Below are positions 1 through 5,780 of a stretch of 8,595 nt of DNA, in pieces. Each line of letters opens with the position of its first letter. Position 1 is the stretch's first letter. Below the pieces are notes generated by a model that was not told where the DNA came from, did no database searches, and worked only from the letters and a program-made list of their open reading frames with translations. Origin of the DNA: an uncultured Bacteroides sp. Lineage in GTDB: Bacteria; Bacteroidota; Bacteroidia; Bacteroidales; Bacteroidaceae. The position numbers and the translations under genes were made by a program. Location: positions 1-8,595 of the forward strand of contig CAJKDC010000099.1 in assembly GCA_905198575.1 (NCBI GenBank), in the 5' to 3' direction.

Positions 1-89
1 TTATTTACTGCCAGAGCCGTTTAGGCTGGGCTAATTTTTAACGAACTATTGAATTTACCGAAGTATTGTTTAAAAAAAAAAGACAATTC
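1..89. other. Non-coding stretch downstream of fecR
   Basis: No ATG or GTG start on the minus strand lies here, so the gene following fecR must begin outside the window. On the minus strand the stretch has a run of ten T (72-81 on the plus strand, read as A) soon after the fecR stop. Further on is a small possible hairpin, AGCC at 15-18 and GGCT at 24-27 with loop GTTTA, extended by CC/GG across a 2-base bulge. In Bacteroidales a SusC/TonB-dependent transporter gene usually follows such a sigma/FecR pair, so this may be its leader. That is inference from family context, since no transporter sequence is visible. Confidence 0.4.
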
Positions 90-1049
90 TTATTTATTAT
101 GAATGATAACTTTTTTACGGGTAAAAGCAAAATCGTCTTGTTGTTCCGGTTCAACGACATCATAACGAATAGGAGCTGTTCTTTCAAGCAAAGACAAGAT
201 TTCCACTAGTGTTTCTGTTGTAAATGTGGCCGAATAGGTATACTTATATAGTTCCGGATCCCCCAATTCTATATCTACATTAAAATGCCGGGAAAGTTTT
301 TGAGCAATTTCATCCAATGGAGTACGCCGGAAAATCATTTTTCCATCTTTCCATCCGGTTTCTACCAATAGATTTACTTTTCGCACTTCCATATCCTTAG
401 CTTCACGAGAGTAAACGACTTGCTCTCCAGGAATAATATCTTTACTTTTTGAGCTATGGTATTGTGTTATCCGTATATTTCCTTCTGCCAAAGTTGCTTT
501 TATAATTGGTTCTTCAACGTAAGCATGCACATTAAATTCCGTACCATAAGCACTTACAGTAAGTCCATCAGAAGTTTGCACATCAAAACGATTATTCACA
601 TCAGAAACGACCTTAAAATATGCTTCTCCTTCCAGGGAAACTTTTCTTCCCTCACTTGTAAAGTGCTCCGGATAGATAAGCTTCGAACCTGAGTTCAGCC
701 ATACTTCCGAACTATCCGGCAAAACGACTTTAGTACAGACACCATAAGCTGTGGTTACCTCCAATTGTCTAACAGGTAATGATTTTAACTGAGAAAATTG
801 ATAATAGTAATATGCTGACAACACGATCAAAGGCAACAGTAAAACAGCTGCTGCATTTTTAATATATGAAAAAAATCTGAGACGATTATTACTCTGATAC
901 ATACGTTGATACAACTTATCCCAATTTCTATCTACATCTATCCTCTTTTGTTGAAGAAGCCGATCTGCAAAATCCAATACAGACCGTACCTCTTCTTCTT
1001 TTTCAAACTTCACATTATCCGAAAATTCTTTTTCACCTCTTTTTACCAT
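90..1049 (-). CDS. FecR-family anti-sigma factor with DUF4974 domain
   Basis: The 319-residue inner-membrane protein should hold the partner ECF sigma factor inactive until an outer-membrane TonB-dependent receptor signals. Residues 1-60 are charged and cytoplasmic (sigma-binding region). Residues about 64-83 form one hydrophobic membrane segment (NAAAVLLLPLIVLSAYYYY). Residues about 97-195 carry the periplasmic FecR domain, with the typical VVLPDSSEVWLNSGSKLIYP and LEGEAYFKV strings and YGTEFNV at about 168-174. Residues about 237-300 match DUF4974, the C-terminal module usual in Bacteroidetes FecR proteins (MIFRRTPLDEIAQKLSRHF). It begins 48 bases after the stop of the sigma gene and is probably co-transcribed with it. 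The ATG at 1049 is preceded by AAAGGATGATAATTC, a modest purine-rich site. Length and domain order are normal for the family. The signal it senses cannot be read from this window. Confidence 0.93.
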   Translation of the reverse strand: MVKRGEKEFSDNVKFEKEEEVRSVLDFADRLLQQKRIDVDRNWDKLYQRMYQSNNRLRFFSYIKNAAAVLLLPLIVLSAYYYYQFSQLKSLPVRQLEVTTAYGVCTKVVLPDSSEVWLNSGSKLIYPEHFTSEGRKVSLEGEAYFKVVSDVNNRFDVQTSDGLTVSAYGTEFNVHAYVEEPIIKATLAEGNIRITQYHSSKSKDIIPGEQVVYSREAKDMEVRKVNLLVETGWKDGKMIFRRTPLDEIAQKLSRHFNVDIELGDPELYKYTYSATFTTETLVEILSLLERTAPIRYDVVEPEQQDDFAFTRKKVIIHNK

Positions 1050-1097
1050 GAATTATCATCCTTTTATTATATGACGTTTAACTTAATCGATACCCTA

Positions 1098-1682
1098 TTA
1101 AATCCGAAAGAAAAGAGCCAGCAGTGGCAAATAATCCTTCAGCTCAATCCGTAAAAATTTTAAAGCCTTAGTCATATAGGCTTCTATAGTTTTTACAGAA
1201 AGTTGCTTTGCCTCTGCTATTTCGGCATACGTTTTACCTTCAAAACGGTTCATCCGGAAAGTAGACGCTACCGGTTCCGGAAGTTTATCCAAGGCTTCAT
1301 TTAACAGGCGTTCCAATTCTACGGTCGTATACAAGTCATAACAGAATGCCTCTTCGTTTTCCAGGCTATTCTCCATCCATCTTTTTTCCACATCTTTTTT
1401 ACGAAGAAAATCCAGACAGGCATTACGCACACTTGTTACAAGAAAATTTCGGGCTGATGTTTCTATAAAAAGTTCTTTTCTATTTTTCCACACACGGAAA
1501 AAGACTTCCTGTACAATGTCCTCACAGGAATCCATTTCTTCAACATAGCGATGGGCAAACACACAGAGCGGAGCAAAATAATCATAGAATAATGCACGAA
1601 ATGCTTTTTCATCATCTTGAAAGGATATCCTGTGGAAAAGTATATCCGCCGATTCAACTTGTATTTTATTTCTACTGACCAT
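1098..1682 (-). CDS. ECF RNA polymerase sigma-70 factor, Bacteroides expansion type
   Basis: The 194-residue extracytoplasmic-function sigma factor should redirect RNA polymerase to a local target operon, normally the neighbouring SusC/SusD-type uptake genes. Region 2 spans about residues 26-96 (DEKAFRALFYDYFAPLCVFA, then DSCEDIVQEVFFRVWKNR, the core-binding and -10 recognition helices). Region 4 spans about 122-180, with a helix-turn-helix YAEIAEAKQLSVKTIEAYM followed by TKALKFLR. There is no region 1 or 3, as expected for ECF factors. The short hydrophobic tail LPLLALFFRI is common in the Bacteroidetes subgroup. The gene lies directly upstream of the fecR-type anti-sigma gene on the same strand, the standard pairing. 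No clear TAnnTTTG promoter box was found upstream of its ATG at 1682, so its own promoter remains unplaced. The target regulon lies outside the window. Confidence 0.95.
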   Translation of the reverse strand: MVSRNKIQVESADILFHRISFQDDEKAFRALFYDYFAPLCVFAHRYVEEMDSCEDIVQEVFFRVWKNRKELFIETSARNFLVTSVRNACLDFLRKKDVEKRWMENSLENEEAFCYDLYTTVELERLLNEALDKLPEPVASTFRMNRFEGKTYAEIAEAKQLSVKTIEAYMTKALKFLRIELKDYLPLLALFFRI

Positions 1683-1868
1683 TTCTTATCTTACATTTTC
1701 AATGCTTTCCCGTTGAAGCATTTATTTTAAACATTCCCAATATCTTAATGCCATAGTGGATGTAAATTTACAAAGTTTTTCAAATTTTCACCGAGAAATC
1801 ACAGAAATCTTCTAAAAAGGACTGATTCCGAAAGGATCGATTCAATTTGACTATATTTTATTACTTAA

Positions 1869-1924
1869 TCATTTTAATGATAAACTTTTGGCATAAAAGC
1901 GATGAATTCTTATCATTAAAATGA
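1869..1924. repeat. Perfect 15-bp inverted repeat with nested dyad
   Basis: The left arm TCATTTTAATGATAA (1869-1883) and right arm TTATCATTAAAATGA (1910-1924) are exact reverse complements with a 26-base spacer. The spacer itself contains CTTTT (1885-1889) and AAAAG (1895-1899) around GGCAT. Each arm is also a local dyad: TCATT-TT-AATGA on the left (extending to ATCATT-TT-AATGAT) and TCATT-AA-AATGA on the right, with centres 44 bases apart, close to four helical turns. No U-rich tail follows on either strand, so it does not look like an intrinsic terminator. Paired operator sites or a structured RNA leader are the likelier readings; the function is unknown. Confidence 0.7.
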
Positions 1925-2048
1925 AAAACATTCGTCATTTCTGAGCCTCACTTACAAGGTAAGGTCAAAATGATATTAACTCCGTACCTCAAAAGACTAC
2001 ATACAATGTTGAAAAAGCGTGAGCAATACCTAAAGAGAACAGGGGTTT

Positions 2049-2080
2049 CTTGGAGATTCAGTGCAATAAATGTACCTTTG
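2049..2080 (+). promoter_or_regulatory. Bacteroides-type promoter for the glutaminyl-cyclase/sufE unit
   Basis: TACCTTTG at 2073-2080 is an exact match to the Bacteroides -7 consensus TAnnTTTG. A 3-of-4 match to the -33 element TTTG (CTTG, 2049-2052) lies 20 bases upstream, within the usual 19-21 spacing. The predicted transcript would begin at about 2084-2088, giving a leader of some 16-20 bases to the ATG at 2104. This argues against a TTG start at 2050, which would fall upstream of the transcript. Confidence 0.65.
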
Positions 2081-2103
2081 CAGCAATCGTAAATATGTAT
2101 GAT

Positions 2104-3108
2104 ATGAAAATGATTCGAAATATTCTGTCTACTTCATTACTGCTGACAGGTATCGCCCTGTTCTCATGTGGGAACAGTAACAAAAACAACGAACTGACTG
2201 AAACCGAGGAAGCTATGAAAGTTGAAGCACCTGCTTTTAATGCCGACAGCGCCTATCACTACATAGAACAGCAAGTAGCTTTTGGCCCGAGGGTTCCAAA
2301 TACGGAAGCTCACCGGAAATGCGGTGACTATCTGGCTGCACAACTGGGAAAATTCGGTGCTAAAGTATACAATCAGGAGATGGAGGTAACGGCCTACGAC
2401 GGTACGGTGCTCAAGGCTCGTAATATCATCGGTGCTTATCTGCCCGAAAGCAAGAAACGCGTGCTACTGTGCGCACATTGGGACTCACGCCCATATGCAG
2501 ATAATGATAAGGATGAGAAAAATTATCATACGCCTATCGATGGTGCCAATGACGGGGGTAGCGGTGTAGGTGTACTGCTGGAAATAGCAAGACAATTGCA
2601 GCAAAAGGCTCCCCAGATAGGTATCGATATTATTTTCTTCGATGCGGAGGATTATGGTACACCGCACTTCTATAAAGGCGAATATAAAGCGGATACATGG
2701 TGTCTGGGTTCGCAGTACTGGGGACGAATGCAGCATGTACAGGGATATAATGCACGCTACGGTATACTGCTGGATATGGTGGGCGGAAAGAATGCAACCT
2801 TCTATTATGAGAGATACTCACAGCGGACTGCCAACAAACAAATGAAAAAGATATGGAAAGTGGCTCATGAATTGGGTTATGGCAGCTTCTTCCCAAAAGA
2901 AATAGGTTCGGAGGTAGTGGATGACCATATCTACGTTAACCAGCTTACTCAGATTCCATGCGTTGACATCATTCATTATAATCCGACCGGAGATACTGGA
3001 TTCTGTGCTACATGGCACACTGTAAACGATAATATGCAAGATATAGATAAAGCAACCTTGAAGGCTGTGGGACAGACAGTCATGGGGGTAATTTACAACG
3101 AAAAATAA
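2104..3108 (+). CDS. Zinc-dependent glutaminyl-peptide cyclotransferase-like lipoprotein (M28 fold)
   Basis: The predicted 334-residue exported enzyme has the M28 aminopeptidase fold but resembles mammalian-type (type II) glutaminyl cyclases, which turn N-terminal Gln into pyroglutamate. With the start at 2104 the signal peptide MKMIRNILSTSLLLTGIALF ends in the lipobox LFSC, with lipidated Cys22 followed by a polar linker. The domain opens at about residue 45 (DSAYHYIEQQVAFGPRVPNT). Metal and active-site signatures are AHWDSRP (His125, Asp127), DGANDGGSG (Asp150, zinc ligand), FFDAEDYG (Glu182 general base, Asp183 second ligand), LLDMVG (Asp224), DDHIYV (Asp273/Asp274) and TWHTVNDN (Trp304, His305). 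The last two parallel the DDHIPF and WHTMDDN segments of human glutaminyl cyclase. Length and pattern fit the Porphyromonas gingivalis periplasmic enzyme as I recall it. An alternative in-frame open frame runs up to TTG 2050 but overlaps the promoter; ATGs at 2095 and 2110 are other options. A plain M28 aminopeptidase remains possible. Confidence 0.85.
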   Translation: MKMIRNILSTSLLLTGIALFSCGNSNKNNELTETEEAMKVEAPAFNADSAYHYIEQQVAFGPRVPNTEAHRKCGDYLAAQLGKFGAKVYNQEMEVTAYDGTVLKARNIIGAYLPESKKRVLLCAHWDSRPYADNDKDEKNYHTPIDGANDGGSGVGVLLEIARQLQQKAPQIGIDIIFFDAEDYGTPHFYKGEYKADTWCLGSQYWGRMQHVQGYNARYGILLDMVGGKNATFYYERYSQRTANKQMKKIWKVAHELGYGSFFPKEIGSEVVDDHIYVNQLTQIPCVDIIHYNPTGDTGFCATWHTVNDNMQDIDKATLKAVGQTVMGVIYNEK

Positions 3109-3116
3109 AGAGGAAA

Positions 3117-3545
3117 ATGAAAACAATTAATGAACTTCAGGATGAAATAATTGAAGAATTCAGCGATTTTGACGACTGGATGGATAAATATCAGCTGCTG
3201 ATTGACCTGGGTAATGAACAGGAAGAGCTGGATCCGAAATATAAAACGGACCAAAACTTGATTGAAGGTTGTCAAAGTCGGGTATGGCTTCAGGCTGACA
3301 TGGTGGACGGAAAGATTATTTTCCAGGCAGAGAGTGACGCGCTGATTGTAAAAGGTATCGTTACACTGCTGATTAAAGTTATTTCGGGACATACTCCTGA
3401 TGAGATTTTGAATGCTGACTTGTACTTTATCGAAAAAATTGGATTGAAAGAGCATTTGTCGCCTACCAGAAGCAATGGATTGCTGGCTATGGTAAAACAG
3501 ATGCGTATGTATGCGCTGGCATTCAAGGCTAAATGTGGCGAATAA
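3117..3545 (+). CDS. sufE: SufE-family cysteine desulfurase-activating protein
   Basis: The 142-residue cytoplasmic protein accepts persulfide sulfur from the cysteine desulfurase SufS and passes it on for Fe-S cluster assembly. The sulfur-accepting cysteine is Cys52 in the family motif GCQSRVW (residues 51-57), equivalent to Cys51 of E. coli SufE. The N-terminus (ELQDEIIEEFSDFDDWMDKY) and the C-terminal helix (SNGLLAMVKQMRMYALAFKA) are typical, and the length matches the family's 138-145 residues. The ATG is 8 bases after the preceding stop with a purine-rich AGAGGAAA between them, so the two genes are probably co-transcribed from the promoter at 2049-2080. No other suf genes are present in the window. 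Confidence 0.95.
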   Translation: MKTINELQDEIIEEFSDFDDWMDKYQLLIDLGNEQEELDPKYKTDQNLIEGCQSRVWLQADMVDGKIIFQAESDALIVKGIVTLLIKVISGHTPDEILNADLYFIEKIGLKEHLSPTRSNGLLAMVKQMRMYALAFKAKCGE

Positions 3546-3563
3546 TATTATAGATATATTTTT

Positions 3564-3609
3564 AAATCGGTCTTATCGGAAGTGTCCTTCCAATAAGACC
3601 GATTTTTTT
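3564..3609 (+). terminator. Strong intrinsic terminator after sufE
   Basis: AAATCGGTCTTAT (3564-3576) pairs perfectly with ATAAGACCGATTT (3593-3605). Inside, GGAAG (3578-3582) pairs with CTTCC (3587-3591) across a single C/A mismatch, leaving a 4-base loop. Seven T follow (3603-3609), making this a clear rightward rho-independent terminator. On the minus strand the same hairpin is followed by an A-rich, not U-rich, tail, so it would end the convergent methyltransferase transcript less well. The T run overlaps that gene's stop codon (3608-3610). Confidence 0.92.
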
Positions 3610-4795
3610 AGGCCTTTATGCATTTGATAAGTACTTTTTCATCATTCCAGAGTGTGGTTGCAAAAATATAAAGCTCGCCTCCTTCTTTTAGTTTAAGGCG
3701 CTTGCGCAAATCTGCAACCGTCGACGGGAAATTACGGACTGTAAGGTTGGCTTTTTCTACACCTTCCAGAAAGTGCTTGATTTCTTTCTTCCCGAAACCG
3801 GATACTCCTACTACTTGGAAATGACGGCCCGGAAAGTCGGATAAGTATTGTGAAGATGTGAACAGATGGCTGTTGATATGTAGTTTATAAACAGGGAACC
3901 GTGAACTTATAATACGGTAGGCACCGGCTTTCAACAAGGTTACATCCGGCTCATACAAGTATTCTAACATAATATTAGCCAGCTTATTAGCAGAATCATG
4001 TTCTTCTTCTACAGTAAAAGCGAAATGATTTGAACAGTCCTTGTTAATAAGTTGTTCACAATGGATTTCAACAGGTTGGTTGTTTTGCTCGCTTTTCAAT
4101 ATCAACAGCAGTTCTTTGCATTCGTTCTGCACTGAAACCAAGTGTATCTGGGAAATGTATTTCAAGTCGTGTAGAGCAGAAGTTATATCCAGCATAGGAG
4201 ACAGCTTTATCATTACGGTTTTTGCTTTGCTTATCAACAGCGGCTCCATTTCTATTACGTTAGGCTCGCAATCGGCCAAAGCTACTGTTTTGCCTCCGCG
4301 GCTGTCTCTGCGTGCAGGGTCTAGAAAAATACAGTCCACCGATTCCATATTTTCCAAAAACGAACAGGCGTCGTCTTTACATACGGTAATATAAGAAAGG
4401 CCTAATAAAGGAAAATTATGGTGTGCCAACTCACAGAGTTCTTCCTGACGTTCTACGTAAGTGACCTGCTTAAAATTTCGTGCCAGAAAAGAGCAGTCTA
4501 CTCCCAGTCCGGCTGTAAGGTCTACTAATGTATCTCCCTTAATGAGTGAAGCTTTATAGCGGGCTGTCTGTTCGGAAGAACATTGCTCCATAGATAAATG
4601 CCGGGGATAGCGAATTTGTTCGACCGATGCCCAGGAGGGTATCTTTCGGGATGCAATCTGATAACCGGCAATTTGCTGTACGGCAGCGGACATATCTACG
4701 TCAGGATACTTGGCTGCCTGTAATGCCAGAGCACGCACGTCTTCATTGACGTGCGTACGGATAAACTCTTGTGTGGCTTGTGTAAAGTCTTTCAT
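3608..4795 (-). CDS. Class I SAM-dependent methyltransferase, PG_1098/THUMP-like family
   Basis: The predicted cytoplasmic methyltransferase has 395 residues with the ATG at 4795. The Rossmann SAM-binding motif I is DLTAGLGVD (residues 92-100), followed by YVERQ (113-117) at the end of strand 2, where an acidic residue normally contacts the ribose. FLDPARRD (157-164) occupies the position of the catalytic motif IV, and KLSPMLD (197-203) follows. The final 75 or so residues (from about 320) resemble the THUMP-like tail of this Bacteroidetes family and contain FQVVGVSGFGKKEIKHFLE and NFPSTVADLRKRLKL. THUMP-like modules suggest an RNA substrate, but the target base is not known to me. A frame extension to 4879 would overlap the esterase coding region by 77 bases and adds no recognisable sequence. 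The 4795 start sits 7 bases after the esterase stop, consistent with a two-gene operon. Confidence 0.85.
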   Translation of the reverse strand: MKDFTQATQEFIRTHVNEDVRALALQAAKYPDVDMSAAVQQIAGYQIASRKIPSWASVEQIRYPRHLSMEQCSSEQTARYKASLIKGDTLVDLTAGLGVDCSFLARNFKQVTYVERQEELCELAHHNFPLLGLSYITVCKDDACSFLENMESVDCIFLDPARRDSRGGKTVALADCEPNVIEMEPLLISKAKTVMIKLSPMLDITSALHDLKYISQIHLVSVQNECKELLLILKSEQNNQPVEIHCEQLINKDCSNHFAFTVEEEHDSANKLANIMLEYLYEPDVTLLKAGAYRIISSRFPVYKLHINSHLFTSSQYLSDFPGRHFQVVGVSGFGKKEIKHFLEGVEKANLTVRNFPSTVADLRKRLKLKEGGELYIFATTLWNDEKVLIKCIKA

Positions 4796-4802
4796 CGGAG
4801 GA

Positions 4803-5642
4803 TTACAGATTTTTACTTTTAAAGAATTTCGAGAAGAACAATAATTGGTAATCAATTGAGTTATTCCAGTAAACTCCATTATGGGCTCCCGGACGGGTTA
4901 TGAAATCGTGCTCTATACCTCGTTGTAACAGCTGTTTGTGGAAGGATTGGTTCACCTCAAGGAAGAAGTCGTCTTCTCCACAGTCTATTATCAAGGCTAA
5001 ATCTCTGTTTTTAATTTTATCCAACTGGTTGATAACGGTATGAGTTTCCCATACTTCAGGATTGTCTTTTTTACTGCCTAAACGGGCGGCCATATCCCAA
5101 TTGTTAGGGAAAGGACGTATGTCAACACCGCCACTGGTGCTTCCGGCCGCACCAAAAACAGCGGTGTGACGAATGGCATTCCACATAGCGCCATGGCCTC
5201 CCATACTAAGTCCGGTAATAGCTCTAGCCTCACGGACTGCATGGGTCGGATAATGACTGTCGACATAGGCTATCAGTTCATGGGAAATAAATGTTTCATA
5301 CCGGTAAGTCGAATCAACCGGACTGTCCCAATACCAGCTGTTATTCCCATCTGGACAAACAATCAGAATTCCATACCGATCGGCTAGCTGTGGCAACTCT
5401 GGCTTAATGCCAAGCCATGTACGGGCATTGCCTCCATGCCCGTGAAGCAGGTATAATACCGGATAGGTTGCTCTTTCACACGTTGGCACGATAACAATGG
5501 CTTCTACATTTTTCTTCATTAATTTACTGGGAACTGCTAATGTATCAATACGGGCACCCCAAACAGAAACTGCAGCACTGATAAATAAGATAAGGGTAAA
5601 GAAGCGATTTCTCATAAGTCTATAAAACTTTATATTATTCAT
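4803..5642 (-). CDS. Exported alpha/beta-hydrolase esterase (esterase D / PF00756 type)
   Basis: The 279-residue secreted hydrolase belongs to the family that includes feruloyl and acetyl esterases and S-formylglutathione hydrolase. The signal peptide covers about residues 1-29 (RNRFFTLILFISAAVSVWG). LHGHGG (66-71) forms the oxyanion region. The nucleophile is Ser146 in GLSMGG, the acid is Asp224 or Asp225 in DCGEDDFF, and the base is His254 in PGAHNGVYW, giving an intact Ser-Asp-His triad. The export signal makes a periplasmic or surface role on esterified carbohydrate more likely than formaldehyde detoxification, but the substrate is inferred only loosely. The start at 5642 lies 27 bases past a TATTTTTG promoter box; ATG 5615 (residue 10) would give a more classical signal peptide and is a real alternative. 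The methyltransferase follows 7 bases after its stop. Confidence 0.88.
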   Translation of the reverse strand: MNNIKFYRLMRNRFFTLILFISAAVSVWGARIDTLAVPSKLMKKNVEAIVIVPTCERATYPVLYLLHGHGGNARTWLGIKPELPQLADRYGILIVCPDGNNSWYWDSPVDSTYRYETFISHELIAYVDSHYPTHAVREARAITGLSMGGHGAMWNAIRHTAVFGAAGSTSGGVDIRPFPNNWDMAARLGSKKDNPEVWETHTVINQLDKIKNRDLALIIDCGEDDFFLEVNQSFHKQLLQRGIEHDFITRPGAHNGVYWNNSIDYQLLFFSKFFKSKNL

Positions 5643-5669
5643 ACTAATATTATTACCTCATTTTGACTG

Positions 5670-5677
5670 CAAAAATA
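5670..5677 (-). promoter_or_regulatory. -7 promoter box for the esterase/methyltransferase unit
   Basis: Read on the minus strand this is TATTTTTG, an exact match to the Bacteroides TAnnTTTG element, followed by CA as in many such promoters. It predicts a transcript start near 5663-5666 and a leader of about 22 bases to the ATG at 5642. No good TTTG -33 match is present 19-21 bases upstream (CTGT is the nearest), which lowers confidence. Confidence 0.5.
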
Positions 5678-5681
5678 CGGT

Positions 5682-5715
5682 TTTGTTTCCAGATGAGGAC
5701 AGTAATGTATTTTTT
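5682..5715 (+). promoter_or_regulatory. Possible weak promoter for the fimbrial-type lipoprotein
   Basis: TTTG at 5682-5685 and TATTTTTT at 5708-5715 (7 of 8 to TAnnTTTG) are 22 bases apart, slightly long. It would give a leader of about 60 bases and would sit back to back with the esterase promoter. A 14-base palindrome, ATAAAACGTTTTAT (5743-5756), lies inside that leader and could be an operator, although one such palindrome is expected by chance in roughly every two windows of this size. The evidence is weak. Confidence 0.25.
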
Positions 5716-5780
5716 TCTGTAAAAAGCTAGAAAACAAACCGGATAAAACGTTTTATGCACAACTTAACAAACTAATCACT

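Larger units (their letters stand above)
1683..2103. other. Divergent intergenic region
   Basis: This stretch of about 420 bases separates the minus-strand sigma gene from the plus-strand glutaminyl-cyclase gene. From left to right it holds: a short hairpin-capable pair AATGCTT (1701-1707) and AAGCATT (1716-1722) in the likely leader of the sigma mRNA; a 12-base palindrome TGTAAATTTACA (1761-1772), which is not rarer than chance; a perfect 15-bp inverted repeat (1869-1924); and the promoter of the rightward gene (2049-2080). I see no convincing protein-coding gene in it. One 40-codon open frame (1970-2092) is discussed under rejected items. Confidence 0.7.

Noticed and set aside
1761..1772. 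12-base palindrome TGTAAATTTACA upstream of the sigma gene
   Set aside because: About two perfect 12-base palindromes are expected by chance in a window of this length, and no promoter spacing fits it.
1970..2092. 40-codon plus-strand open frame (MILTPYLKRLHTMLKKREQY...), basic, with AAGGTAAGG upstream
   Set aside because: An open frame of this length is common by chance here, its 3' end overlaps the TACCTTTG promoter, and I recognise no family. A conserved small protein cannot be excluded without comparison to relatives.
2050..2103. TTG start at 2050 for the glutaminyl-cyclase gene
   Set aside because: It would place the promoter inside the coding region and put 18 residues ahead of a standard lipoprotein signal peptide.
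2485..3126. Several open frames opposite or across the glutaminyl-cyclase gene (for example 2630-2896 and 2818-3126, minus strand)
   Set aside because: They lie wholly or almost wholly over a well-supported gene and show low-complexity, family-less translations.
4796..4879. 28-codon N-terminal extension of the methyltransferase
   Set aside because: It overlaps the esterase coding end in another frame and has no family-like sequence; the ATG at 4795 sits neatly 7 bases after the esterase stop.
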